The notes below the pieces were generated by a model. That model had not been told where the DNA came from. It made no database searches and saw only the letters and a list, made by a program, of their open reading frames with translations. 15,348 bases of DNA, from assembly GCA_002469805.1 (NCBI GenBank), contig DKNW01000052.1:29456-44803 (forward strand), written 5' to 3'. Both the position numbers and the translations under genes were made by a program. The DNA is from Rhodobiaceae bacterium UBA7378 (GTDB lineage: Bacteria > Pseudomonadota > Alphaproteobacteria > RS24). Positions 1 through 8,101 of this stretch are shown one piece after another. The first letter of the stretch is position 1, and each line of letters begins with the position of its first letter.

Positions 1-755
1 CGCCGACCAAAGCGCTGATCAAAGCACCGACCAAAGCGCCGAAGAAAAAACAAAAGCCAATTGAATTATATTATTGGCCCACGCCAAATGGCTGGAAGGT
101 CTCCATTATGCTGGAGGAGTGCGGTCTGCCGTATACGCTGAAGCCGGTGAACATAGGCATGGGCGATCAGTTCAAGCGCGGGTTTTTGAAAATTGCGCCA
201 AATAATCGCATGCCCGCCATCGTCGATCCGTCGGGTCCTGGTAATAAGCCCATTTCGCTTTTTGAGTCTGGGGCTATTTTGCAGTATCTCGGGCGCAAGA
301 CAGGCAAGTTTTATCCGAGCAATGAGCGCGCACGCGCTGAAGTGGATCAATGGTTGTTCTGGCAAATGGGTGGCCTTGGGCCGATGGCTGGGCAGGCGCA
401 TCATTTCCGTCAATACGCGCAAACAAAAATACCCTATGCAGTCAAGCGCTACACTAATGAAGTGAACCGTTTATACGGTGTGCTGAACAAACAGCTCCGC
501 ACGCAAGATTTCGTCGCCGGACGGTATTCGATCGCGGATATGGCGATCTGGGGTTGGGTTGTGCCGTATAAAAATCAGGGTCAGAAGCTCGAAGACTTCC
601 CGCATTTGAAAAAATGGTTTGAACGTATGGGGGATCGCCCAGCTGTGAAACGGGGCTTTGCGCTGGGGCTTGATTTGCGTCGAGGTACCCTTGGTGACAA
701 AACAAAAGACGCAGAAAAAGCGAGAAAAATACTTTTTAATCAACGCGCTAAGTAA
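1..755 (+). CDS. Glutathione S-transferase, YfcG/YghU (Nu-class) type, 5'-truncated by window edge
   Basis: The frame is open from base 3 to the TAA at 753-755, giving 250 visible residues. It is probably a cytosolic glutathione-dependent enzyme; Nu-class members such as E. coli YfcG act as disulfide-bond reductases more than classical transferases. The thioredoxin-like N-domain opens with IELYYWPTPNGWK (residues 20-32), whose TPNG loop is the glutathione-contacting Thr/Asn signature of this class. The cis-proline segment NNRMPAIVD and the glutathione-binding SLFESGAI (E88, S89) follow. The all-helical C-domain carries QWLFWQMGGLGPM and the capping-box-like YSIADMAIWGW. The only in-frame ATG near the start (108) lies inside the fold, so the true start is upstream of the window. 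Before the fold sit at least 19 Lys/Pro/Ala-rich residues (PTKALIKAPTKAPKKKQKP), unusual for YfcG, which begins directly at the fold. tesB starts four bases downstream, so the two are probably cotranscribed. Family assignment is secure; the substrate is unknown. Confidence 0.9.
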   Translation, partial: PTKALIKAPTKAPKKKQKPIELYYWPTPNGWKVSIMLEECGLPYTLKPVNIGMGDQFKRGFLKIAPNNRMPAIVDPSGPGNKPISLFESGAILQYLGRKTGKFYPSNERARAEVDQWLFWQMGGLGPMAGQAHHFRQYAQTKIPYAVKRYTNEVNRLYGVLNKQLRTQDFVAGRYSIADMAIWGWVVPYKNQGQKLEDFPHLKKWFERMGDRPAVKRGFALGLDLRRGTLGDKTKDAEKARKILFNQRAK

Positions 756-759
756 AACA

Positions 760-1620
760 ATGGCACAAAAACTTCAACAGTTAATCGACCTGCTTGATCT
801 AGAGCAGGTTGAGGTAAACCTGTTTCGGGGCCATAGCCCTGATGATAGCTGGCAGCGGGTCTTTGGGGGGCAGGTGATCGGGCAGGCGCTCGTCGCTGCT
901 TCGCGTACGGTCGAAGATGTGGTGTGTCATTCACTACATGCGTATTTCTTGCGGCCGGGCGATCCGTCAATACCTATCGTGTACGAGGTTGACCGCGCCC
1001 GCGACGGCAAAAGTTTTAAAAGCCGGCGGGTCACGGCTATTCAGCACGGCAAACAGATTTTCAACCTGGCGGCGAGTTTTCAGCCAGAAGAAAAAGGGCT
1101 GGCGCATCAGGTCGAGATGCCCGATGTGCCACCGCCAGAAGATCTGCAACCGGAACGGGAACGGCGTATTGCGCTGGCAGCGGAATTGCCCGAAGAATTT
1201 CGTGACATGTTCACCCGCAAACGACCGGTTGAGATTCGCCATGTGCAGCCGATCAATTTGCTCAAGCCGGAAGTCACTGAGCCGGTTCAGCAAGTCTGGT
1301 TCAAGGCCAGCGAAGTGGGTATGCCGGAAGAGCTTGGTATTCACCAATGCGTTCTGGCTTATATGTCCGACATGACCTTGCTGGACACATGCTTGCGACC
1401 CCACGGTGTGAATTATCTGAACCCGAAAGCCCAGATTGCCAGCCTTGACCACGCCATGTGGTTTCACCGACCTTTTCGGGCCGATGACTGGATGTTGTAT
1501 ACGCAAAACTCGCCGGCATCGTCAGGCGGACGCGGTCTGAATTTTGGCCATGTGTTTACCCGCGATGGCACGCTTGTATGCTCCATGTCGCAGGAAGGTC
1601 TCATCCGTCTCCACGAATAG
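760..1620 (+). CDS. tesB: Acyl-CoA thioesterase II (TesB)
   Basis: It hydrolyses medium- to long-chain acyl-CoAs to free fatty acid and CoA in the cytosol. From the ATG at 760 the protein is 286 residues, the same length as E. coli TesB. It is a double hotdog: the first half carries RVFGGQVIGQAL (33-44) and HSLHAYFLRPGD (57-68), the second half DHAMWFHRPFR (230-240). The catalytic triad known from E. coli (Asp204, Thr228, Gln278) falls at D204, S228 and Q278 here, so the Thr is conservatively replaced by Ser. I chose 760 over the upstream in-frame start at 658 because 658 lies within the glutathione transferase gene and would add 34 residues unlike the family. No strong Shine-Dalgarno precedes 760, and the previous stop ends at 755, which suggests translational coupling. 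The gene ends five bases from the convergent mutB stop, with no hairpin terminator visible between them. Confidence 0.95.
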   Translation: MAQKLQQLIDLLDLEQVEVNLFRGHSPDDSWQRVFGGQVIGQALVAASRTVEDVVCHSLHAYFLRPGDPSIPIVYEVDRARDGKSFKSRRVTAIQHGKQIFNLAASFQPEEKGLAHQVEMPDVPPPEDLQPERERRIALAAELPEEFRDMFTRKRPVEIRHVQPINLLKPEVTEPVQQVWFKASEVGMPEELGIHQCVLAYMSDMTLLDTCLRPHGVNYLNPKAQIASLDHAMWFHRPFRADDWMLYTQNSPASSGGRGLNFGHVFTRDGTLVCSMSQEGLIRLHE

Positions 1621-1625
1621 GTTAA

Positions 1626-3833
1626 TCAAGCTGCTTCATTGTGGCCCAGATGTGCGGTGAGCTCAGTAATTAACTCAGCCGCTGCGTCGGGAATAACCGT
1701 GCCGGGCGGAAAAATCGCTTTGGCACCTGCGTCGCGCAAAGCATCGAAATCTTGCGCCGGAATAACCCCGCCAACAATGACCATCATGTCGTCTCTTTCC
1801 TGCGCGGTGAGGGCTGCACGTAATTCGGGAACGAGGGTCAGGTGTCCAGCGGCCAGCGAACTCACGCCTATAATATGCGCGCCTGAGGCAATCGCATCCT
1901 GCGCCGCTTCTTCGGGGGTCTGGAAAAGCGGGCCGGTTTTTACATCAAATCCGAGGTCGGCAAAGGCCGTGGCGACGACCTTCTGTCCGCGGTCGTGCCC
2001 GTCCTGGCCCATCTTGGCAATGTATATTGAGGGCGCGCGGCCTTCGCGGGCGACAAAGCGCTCAATCATGTCGGTAACTTTAATTATCGCCGGATCGGAT
2101 TTACCGAAATTGGCACTGTAAACATCCGAAATCACCTGTGGCTTGGCCTCGTGCCGGCTGTATACCTTTTCAAGGGCCGATGATATTTCACCAACTGTGG
2201 CCTTCGCGCGTGCCGCATCTACGGCCAAAGCCATCAGATTGCCGCCCTTATCTGAACCGGCGGCGTTTGTGAGTGCGGATAGCGCGGCTTGCGTCTCGGC
2301 CTCGTTGCGACTTTCCCGCAGGCTTTTCAGCCTGTCGATTTGCGCAGTGCGCACGGCTGAATTATCAACTTTCAGCACATCGACAGGTGGTTCGCCTTCC
2401 AGCCTGAATTTGTTGACACCGACCACGGTCTGCCGACCGCTATCGATGCGTGCCTGGGCACGCGCGGCTGCTTCCTCGATGCGCATTTTCGGCAAGCCCT
2501 GTTCTATGGCTTTTGCCATGCCGCCAAGGTCTTCAACCTCGTTGATATGCGCCAGGGCACGCGCCGCGAGGTCATGCGTCAGTCTTTCGACGAAATAACT
2601 GCCTCCCCACGGGTCGATGACGTTTGTGGTCTTGCTTTCCATTTGCAACAGCAATTGCGTGTTGCGGGCAATGCGCGCCGAAAAATCGGTCGGCAGGGCC
2701 AGCGCTTCGTCAAAGCTGTTTGTATGAAGCGATTGCGTGTGGCCTTGCGTCGAGGCCATTGCCTCAATGCAGGTCCGCACGGTGTTATTATAAATATCCT
2801 GCGCGGTCAGGCTCCAGCCGGACGTTTGGCAATGCGTGCGCAGGGCCAGGGATTTCGTGCTTTCGGCACCCAAACCCTGCATAAGCTGCGCCCATAGCAG
2901 TCGAGCCGCACGCATTTTTGCGATCTCCATGAAGAAATCCATGCCGATAGCCCAGAAAAAGGACAACCGCGGAGCGAATGCATCGATCTCAAGCCCCGCC
3001 GCCATGCCTGCGCGCGCGTATTCAACACCGTCCGCCAGCGTGTATGCCAGTTCGAGGTCAGCTGTCGCGCCAGCTTCCTGCATGTGATAGCCGGAAATTG
3101 AAATCGAATTAAACTTAGGCATGTGCTGCGAGGTGTAGGCAAAAATATCCGAGATGATGCGCATGGATGGCTGCGGTGGGTAGATATAGGTGTTACGCAC
3201 CATGAATTCTTTGAGGATGTCGTTCTGGATTGTGCCAGCAAGTTTTTCGGGACCGACGCCCTGTTCTTCGGCGGCAACCACATAAAGCGCCATAACGGGT
3301 AATACGGCACCGTTCATTGTCATCGACACGCTCATCGTATCCAACGGAATCCCTGCAAACAGCGTGCGCATATCCAAAATGCTGTCGATCGCGACGCCTG
3401 CCATCCCCACGTCACCAAATACACGCGGGTGGTCGCTGTCATAGCCACGATGTGTCGCTAGATCAAAAGCTACCGATAGCCCTTTTTGCCCGGCCTTCAG
3501 ATTGCGCCGATAAAACGCATTGGATTCTTCAGCCGTCGAGAAGCCAGCATATTGGCGAATGGTCCACGGCTTGTTGACATACATGGTCGCGTAAGGCCCG
3601 CGCGTGAACGGCGCTAGGCCGGGGTAGCTGTCGAGATAGGGCAGGCCACGCCGGTCCTGTTCGGTGTAGAGCGGCTTGATGTCAATGCCTTCGGGTGTCT
3701 GCCGTGTCATGGCCCCGTCTGCGCCGGTTTGCAAATCAAGTGCTGCGGTTTGCCAGTTCTTGAATTCGTCGGCAAGGTTTGTCGCCGGTTCGGTTTCGAG
3801 GGCAATATTTGCGAAATTTGGTATGCGGCTCAT
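1626..3833 (-). CDS. mutB: Methylmalonyl-CoA mutase large (catalytic) subunit
   Basis: This 735-residue protein interconverts (R)-methylmalonyl-CoA and succinyl-CoA using adenosylcobalamin, the last step of propionyl-CoA catabolism. The (beta/alpha)8 substrate barrel (about 40-560) shows the highly conserved block ATMYVNKPWTIRQYAGFSTA (82-101), where Y85 corresponds to the active-site Tyr89 of the Propionibacterium enzyme. It also has MVRNTYIYPPQPSMRI (211-226) and SISGYHMQEAGAT (245-257), with H250 equivalent to His244. The C-terminal cobalamin domain (about 600-735) has the DxHxxG motif at DGHDRG (611-616), with H613 as the cobalt ligand, followed by IIGVSSLAAGH (654-664) and VIVGGVIP (685-692). 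The start codon overlaps the mutA stop as ATGA (3830-3833), so translation is probably coupled and the two form a heterodimer. The same family is also called scpA or bhbA. The epimerase and the MeaB chaperone are not nearby. Confidence 0.97.
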   Translation of the reverse strand: MSRIPNFANIALETEPATNLADEFKNWQTAALDLQTGADGAMTRQTPEGIDIKPLYTEQDRRGLPYLDSYPGLAPFTRGPYATMYVNKPWTIRQYAGFSTAEESNAFYRRNLKAGQKGLSVAFDLATHRGYDSDHPRVFGDVGMAGVAIDSILDMRTLFAGIPLDTMSVSMTMNGAVLPVMALYVVAAEEQGVGPEKLAGTIQNDILKEFMVRNTYIYPPQPSMRIISDIFAYTSQHMPKFNSISISGYHMQEAGATADLELAYTLADGVEYARAGMAAGLEIDAFAPRLSFFWAIGMDFFMEIAKMRAARLLWAQLMQGLGAESTKSLALRTHCQTSGWSLTAQDIYNNTVRTCIEAMASTQGHTQSLHTNSFDEALALPTDFSARIARNTQLLLQMESKTTNVIDPWGGSYFVERLTHDLAARALAHINEVEDLGGMAKAIEQGLPKMRIEEAAARAQARIDSGRQTVVGVNKFRLEGEPPVDVLKVDNSAVRTAQIDRLKSLRESRNEAETQAALSALTNAAGSDKGGNLMALAVDAARAKATVGEISSALEKVYSRHEAKPQVISDVYSANFGKSDPAIIKVTDMIERFVAREGRAPSIYIAKMGQDGHDRGQKVVATAFADLGFDVKTGPLFQTPEEAAQDAIASGAHIIGVSSLAAGHLTLVPELRAALTAQERDDMMVIVGGVIPAQDFDALRDAGAKAIFPPGTVIPDAAAELITELTAHLGHNEAA

Positions 3834-5620
3834 GCATCAATCTCCAAGCCCAATTTAACCAGCACATGCTGGACAAATGCGAAAGCCGGGCCACCGGCAT
3901 AGCAATAATCATCGATGGAAGCGATGTCTCGTGGCTGTCCCGCCAGCGCGATATGCACACAACCTGCCGCCCGTAGCGCCTCGCTAAGTTGGGTTGCGTG
4001 CGCGTCATAATCATCATCAACGCCGCAGATAACGGCAATTTTGGCGCCGCTATCAGCAAATGCGCGGACGATATCGTCAATGTCGAAACCGCCGGAGCCG
4101 GAAATCGCATGCACGCCGCCGGTCGCGTATATGTTGGCGGCAAAATTGGCTCGCGGCGTGAAGGCGGCCGCGTCGCCGAGACACGCGAGATAAACCCTCG
4201 GTTTCACCCGCTCGGCGCGGTCTCGTAACGCTTCAAATTTCTCGGCATAGCGATATCCGTTTTGCGCGACATCAGGGGCCGCCAATGGCGCTTCATCGAG
4301 ATTGGGATATTCGCTTACCCCAACCAGCGGCAGGGTACGCGTATCGACCTGGTTTTCATATGTACGGCACCGCGCATCCAGTTGCGCATGCACTGCACCG
4401 CTATTCATATGCTCAATCAGGCCGCCAGCAGCTTCGATTTCCTGAAACAAAGACCATGCTTTGTCGCTCAATTCTTGCGTCAGCGTCTCGACATACCAGC
4501 TGCCACCCGCGGCATCTGAAACATGTGCGATGTGACTTTCTTCTTGCAAAATAATCTGGGTGTTGCGGGCAATGCGACGGGTCAATGTGTTGTCGCTTTC
4601 GCTTGTTGCCGAGCATGGCGACACGCAAATCATATCGGCACCGGCAACGCCGCCTGCGAGTGCGGAAACCGTCGCCCTCAGAATATTGACCCAAGGGTCA
4701 AGCCGCGAATAGGCACGTTGGCTCGTTTCGCAGTGAATGACCGGCGCTATTTTTGCCCCGCCGACATGTTTTGCCAGTATATGAAATAGGTTGCGGGCGC
4801 TGCGGATTTTGGCGATCGTGCCGAAGAAATCCGTATCGATGCTGAGTGTTAGGGGTATGCGCGGCAGGGCGTCTGGAGGTGCAAGACCAGCGCGTTCCAG
4901 TAAACGCAAATTTTCGGCCAACGCTGCAAGCATGTATCCTAACTCGTCGCTCGGCGCGGCCCCTTGATTATGAAAGGCTGCACCCGATGCTGTCATTAAC
5001 CCGACATTGGGGTAGGCGTTGGCATGGATACAAAGCGGGGCGATAAAACCTGTTTCAACCGGTGCTTGGCTCGCCAACGCCGTGGCAAACGGATCGTGGT
5101 TCAAATAGGCTTTTATGTCGTTTGTTTGCGGATACCGGCGTTTAAGTACGTCCAGAAAAGCGTCGATCGCGCGGGTTTCATTTGAGCCTGGTATGAGGGC
5201 AATAGGCGCGATATCCAGCATGACCCCATCCAGCAAATCATCCAGCGCGCTGGCATCAATCGTGTTGGTTTCAGTGCAATCCAGCAAAAGCGCGCTAACT
5301 CCGCCTGCTAGATCCGTTAGAATATGGTCATTATCAGCCGCGCCGCGTCCGACGACGACGCGCTGAGCGATATGCCATGGTAGATGTTTATTAGATAGGG
5401 CTTGCGCGCCACGTATGAACGGGGCAATTCCGGGCAAGCCGCTGGTTGCGTCGTTTGTGGCGTGCGATGCGTCTGTGTAAAGCGGGTGGCGGGTTATGCC
5501 GTCAATATCTGAGGTGATTAGGTTATCGAAAGATTTGCCGCGCAAAACTTTGTCGACTGCCGACAGCCAGTCTGCCTCTGAATGGGTGGGCAGGCCCGGA
5601 CCCATTGATATTTCAGCCAT
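3830..5620 (-). CDS. mutA: Methylmalonyl-CoA mutase small (non-catalytic) subunit
   Basis: This 596-residue partner of MutB lies immediately upstream and overlaps it by four bases. It keeps the mutase barrel outline, for example PGIAPFIRGAQAL (63-75), IAPVIHCETSQRAYSRLDPW (291-310) and RRIARNTQIILQEESHIAHV (348-367). Conserved active-site segments of the large subunit are missing. The C-terminal cobalamin-like domain (about 474-596) is degenerate: where catalytic subunits have DxHxxG it reads LGDAAAFTPRANFAAN (481-496), with no His ligand, so it should not bind B12. This is the known pattern for the small subunit of heterodimeric bacterial mutases. The start at 5620 is supported by a GGGAGG ribosome site ending nine bases upstream of the ATG. 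A 118-base non-coding gap separates it from lptG, the next gene upstream on the same strand. I see no convincing promoter or terminator there, so read-through from lptFG is possible. Confidence 0.95.
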   Translation of the reverse strand: MAEISMGPGLPTHSEADWLSAVDKVLRGKSFDNLITSDIDGITRHPLYTDASHATNDATSGLPGIAPFIRGAQALSNKHLPWHIAQRVVVGRGAADNDHILTDLAGGVSALLLDCTETNTIDASALDDLLDGVMLDIAPIALIPGSNETRAIDAFLDVLKRRYPQTNDIKAYLNHDPFATALASQAPVETGFIAPLCIHANAYPNVGLMTASGAAFHNQGAAPSDELGYMLAALAENLRLLERAGLAPPDALPRIPLTLSIDTDFFGTIAKIRSARNLFHILAKHVGGAKIAPVIHCETSQRAYSRLDPWVNILRATVSALAGGVAGADMICVSPCSATSESDNTLTRRIARNTQIILQEESHIAHVSDAAGGSWYVETLTQELSDKAWSLFQEIEAAGGLIEHMNSGAVHAQLDARCRTYENQVDTRTLPLVGVSEYPNLDEAPLAAPDVAQNGYRYAEKFEALRDRAERVKPRVYLACLGDAAAFTPRANFAANIYATGGVHAISGSGGFDIDDIVRAFADSGAKIAVICGVDDDYDAHATQLSEALRAAGCVHIALAGQPRDIASIDDYCYAGGPAFAFVQHVLVKLGLEIDA

Positions 5621-5739
5621 TTATAATGCCTCCCACAGCGCGCTCTTTCACCGCCCAGAGCATAGCAACCTTGCCATTAACAGCGGGAATGTGCCTCAAT
5701 TTCCGGCAAACCTCAAGAGGTGCCGCCCACGAGCAAGTG

Positions 5740-6831
5740 CTAACCATCTTCGGCCTCAAGCAGCAGCGTTAACGCCAGTAATGTGGCAATTAAGGGGGGA
5801 GCGAGGCTTGCGAGAAAAATTGGTAAAATGCTTAACTCGCTTAGTTTTGCGACGAATTTTCCAAAGATGAACAACAAAAACCCGAACAAAATGGCAAAGC
5901 CAATCGTTCGGCCCGTGGATAATATGCGGCCCGTTGGGACTGAAAAACTCGCCGCTACCAGCACCATGGCTGTCAGCATGAAAGGCAGGGCAAGCATTGA
6001 GTAGAGCCGCACCAGATGGCTTTTTATGTCGATGCCCGCAACGCCAGCGGCAGAAATATACTGCGGCAAAGACCACACAGACAGCGTATTCGGGTGGCGA
6101 AAATGTTCCTGCAGGTTGGTGATTTGCGAGGCGGTGCTTAGCTGAAGAAGTTCGTGTGTTGTAACATCGCCGGTCACTTTATGCACTTTAGCGTTTTCAA
6201 ATATCCATTGCTGGTTTTCCAGCCGTGCAATTTGCGCACTGACGCGTCTGTCCAGATTTCCGAGTGGGTCGTAAATCATGTAATTCGTCTGCTCAAGTAA
6301 TAATCGGGTCTCGTCAACAACACGCGTTGCGTGAAGTATGCGATCGCCCGCTGGCCCGGTCTCGCGCAGCCATAGCCCACTCTGGCTGATATCAAGCGCT
6401 GGCATGTTTGGCCTTAGCTGGTTTTCAATCTGACGGAATTTTTTGTAACTGCTGGTGCCAATGGGATCTAAAAACGCTAGTACCACACAGCCGAGCAACA
6501 GCGTGAAAGCCAAAAGCGGTAAGATGAATTGCCATACCGAAACGCCCGCGGCGCGAATGACTACCAGTTCGCGGCTTTCGCTTAGGCTAAGCAGGCAAAG
6601 TACCGTAGCGAACAAAGTAACAAAGGGCATGAGATCAATTAGCAGAAATGGAAATCGCAGCAAGGTGAAATATGCAGCCTGCAAGCTACCTTGGTTGAAC
6701 TTGCTGGCCAGTTTCAGCATGTCGAGAAAATCGCCAAGAAATATCAGCAAAGAAAACGCGGCACCGGTCACCAGCATCCATAGCGTAAAGCGCTGGATTA
6801 AGTACATGCTGAGTTTGATCGGTGCGGTCAT
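5740..6831 (-). CDS. lptG: LPS export ABC transporter permease LptG
   Basis: This is an inner-membrane permease of the LptB2FG complex, which extracts lipopolysaccharide from the inner membrane and drives it across the periplasm. The protein is 363 residues. It has three N-terminal membrane spans (about 12-34, 58-82 and 99-121), a periplasmic beta-jellyroll-like domain (about 125-265) and three C-terminal spans (about 275-296, 308-327 and 335-358), the classic 3+3 layout. The cytoplasmic segment SLSESRELVVIRAAGVS (82-98) between spans 2 and 3 matches the ExxxxxAxG coupling-helix region that contacts LptB. I place the start at the ATG whose A is 6831. It overlaps the lptF stop as ATGA (6828-6831) and has an AGGGAAG site about nine bases upstream. 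An earlier in-frame GTG-type start near 6855 would add eight residues and overlap lptF more deeply. LptG over LptF is assigned by its second position in the pair and by overall resemblance. Confidence 0.92.
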   Translation of the reverse strand: MTAPIKLSMYLIQRFTLWMLVTGAAFSLLIFLGDFLDMLKLASKFNQGSLQAAYFTLLRFPFLLIDLMPFVTLFATVLCLLSLSESRELVVIRAAGVSVWQFILPLLAFTLLLGCVVLAFLDPIGTSSYKKFRQIENQLRPNMPALDISQSGLWLRETGPAGDRILHATRVVDETRLLLEQTNYMIYDPLGNLDRRVSAQIARLENQQWIFENAKVHKVTGDVTTHELLQLSTASQITNLQEHFRHPNTLSVWSLPQYISAAGVAGIDIKSHLVRLYSMLALPFMLTAMVLVAASFSVPTGRILSTGRTIGFAILFGFLLFIFGKFVAKLSELSILPIFLASLAPPLIATLLALTLLLEAEDG

Positions 6832-7958
6832 GACGATTGCTTCCCTTGAAACCAAACCATGATGTCGGTGCGCGGTGAAAAAATAATCCAGATGCAGCCA
6901 CCGAAAAACATTACGAACCAGATGCCGAGCGCCGCGACTGAAAGATTGGCGCGCGCGACTTGGCCTGAGATTGCGAATATGCCGATCTGGTAAATAATGG
7001 CAAGGCTGGTGGCGACCATAACTTGTCGCCCATAGCCCGTGCGTTGCATGCCGGCAGTCGTGGCAATGACGAAGCCCAAAAACGCATAGACCAGAAGTGT
7101 CGATACGTTCGCCAGCCTTTCGAGGGCACTGGCGTGCATGCGGAGCAGAAAATCTTCCTGCAACAAAGCCGCAGGCGGTGGGTTGAGCACTTGGAATATG
7201 GTTGTGTCGCGCGGCCGCAAATGCACTGTGGTGTGTGTTTCCTGGGCAGCTTTGTTCAAAGGCAGAATATACTCTGCAAACACCAATTGCCCGCGTCCGC
7301 TTCGTTGGGGTTTGTCGTCATGAATATGTCCGTCCGACATCAGAAAATAAGTTTTGTTGCCGTTGCGTGTGATGCGGCCTTCGCGGGCTGTATAGGTAAT
7401 CGGATTTGTCGTATCGGAATAGTCGTGAATGAGAACCTGCTGTAACTCGCCGGACTCTGATATCGAGCGGGCAAAAGCCGTAATGCCCGGCGCGATATCC
7501 TGAAAGCTGCCAGGCGCGAAAGTGTCAGTGACGAAATTTTCACTCACGTCATTTTTTTGTTGTCTTAGAAAATGGGTCGCTTTCGGTGCAATGTAGAACG
7601 CCAGCAACAGCTGAATAATGACCAATGATCCGCTGATAAGCAGGATCGGCCGTAACAGCTTGCTTGGGCTGAAACCAGCAGCACTAAGAGCAAAATATTC
7701 GCGATCTTGCAGCAGCCTAATCATTTGCGTCAAAACTGCGATGAGCAGGGACGGCGCCAGAATATAGGTCAGCAGACTTGGAATTCCGAGCAGGCTAATG
7801 CCCAAAAAGCTCAGAATGGTGGTTCCCTTACCACCAATACTGTCGATCAGGTTGAGCGTCTGTACCATCCAAATAACCAGCGTAAACACAAATGTGACGA
7901 CGAGATGTGTCCGCAGGAGCCGAAGGCCAATATAGCGCCCTATCAACGTTTGATTCAT
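6828..7958 (-). CDS. lptF: LPS export ABC transporter permease LptF
   Basis: This is the other inner-membrane permease of the lipopolysaccharide exporter LptB2FG, 376 residues long. The layout is three spans (about 17-37, 55-78 and 103-123), a periplasmic domain (about 130-275) and three spans (about 283-303, 313-333 and 337-361). The cytoplasmic segment RLLQDREYFALSAAGFSP (81-98) is the coupling helix expected to dock on LptB. The periplasmic part contains FQDIAPGITAFA (152-163) and VLIHDYSD (175-182), typical of the YjgP/YjgQ family. It is the first gene of a minus-strand run with lptG, mutA and mutB. The ATG at 7958 follows a purine-rich GAGAGGGAAAAG leader. The upstream gene is a divergent acyl-CoA dehydrogenase, not the aminopeptidase pepA often found divergent from lptF in other proteobacteria. 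The partner genes lptB, lptC and lptD are not in the window. Confidence 0.92.
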   Translation of the reverse strand: MNQTLIGRYIGLRLLRTHLVVTFVFTLVIWMVQTLNLIDSIGGKGTTILSFLGISLLGIPSLLTYILAPSLLIAVLTQMIRLLQDREYFALSAAGFSPSKLLRPILLISGSLVIIQLLLAFYIAPKATHFLRQQKNDVSENFVTDTFAPGSFQDIAPGITAFARSISESGELQQVLIHDYSDTTNPITYTAREGRITRNGNKTYFLMSDGHIHDDKPQRSGRGQLVFAEYILPLNKAAQETHTTVHLRPRDTTIFQVLNPPPAALLQEDFLLRMHASALERLANVSTLLVYAFLGFVIATTAGMQRTGYGRQVMVATSLAIIYQIGIFAISGQVARANLSVAALGIWFVMFFGGCIWIIFSPRTDIMVWFQGKQSS

Positions 7959-7975
7959 CTTTTCCCTCTCACGCC

Positions 7976-8004
7976 ATCATACAACACCCGCGCCAAATGG
8001 TCAG
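7976..8004 (-). promoter_or_regulatory. Candidate sigma70-type promoter for lptF-lptG
   Basis: Read on the minus strand, CTGACC (7999-8004) and TATGAT (7976-7981) sit 17 bases apart. They match TTGACA at four of six positions and TATAAT at five of six. The predicted start of transcription would lie about 10 bases before the lptF ATG, leaving just the GAGAGGG ribosome site. That leader is short, so this is a suggestion only. The 143-base divergent region 7959-8101 holds no other structure I can support. Confidence 0.35.
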
Positions 8005-8101
8005 TCTCTAGTTTGTTTTGAAGCATTGCTCCATATGGCACAGTTAAGTAGACTTTCGCACACGAACGTAATATTTCATCCAGCCAGATCTGGAGGAGAC
8101 C

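Noticed and set aside
658..759. Upstream start for tesB
   Set aside because: It would lie within the glutathione transferase coding sequence. The ATG at 760 gives exactly 286 residues with active-site numbering identical to E. coli.
967..1506. 179-codon minus-strand open frame opposite tesB
   Set aside because: tesB aligns end to end with E. coli TesB and fully explains this region; the antisense frame has no recognisable domain.
1639..2598. Plus-strand open frames opposite mutB (160 and 151 codons)
   Set aside because: They are Ala/Ser/Arg-rich antisense frames within a fully conserved mutase gene.
2807..3310. 167-codon minus-strand frame overlapping mutB
   Set aside because: It is a frame-shifted reading of conserved mutase codons with no start signal. 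The mutB frame is intact across it, so it is not a frameshift.
5621..5739. Promoter or terminator between lptG and mutA
   Set aside because: I checked the minus strand for hexamers at suitable spacing and for a hairpin with a T-run; none was convincing.
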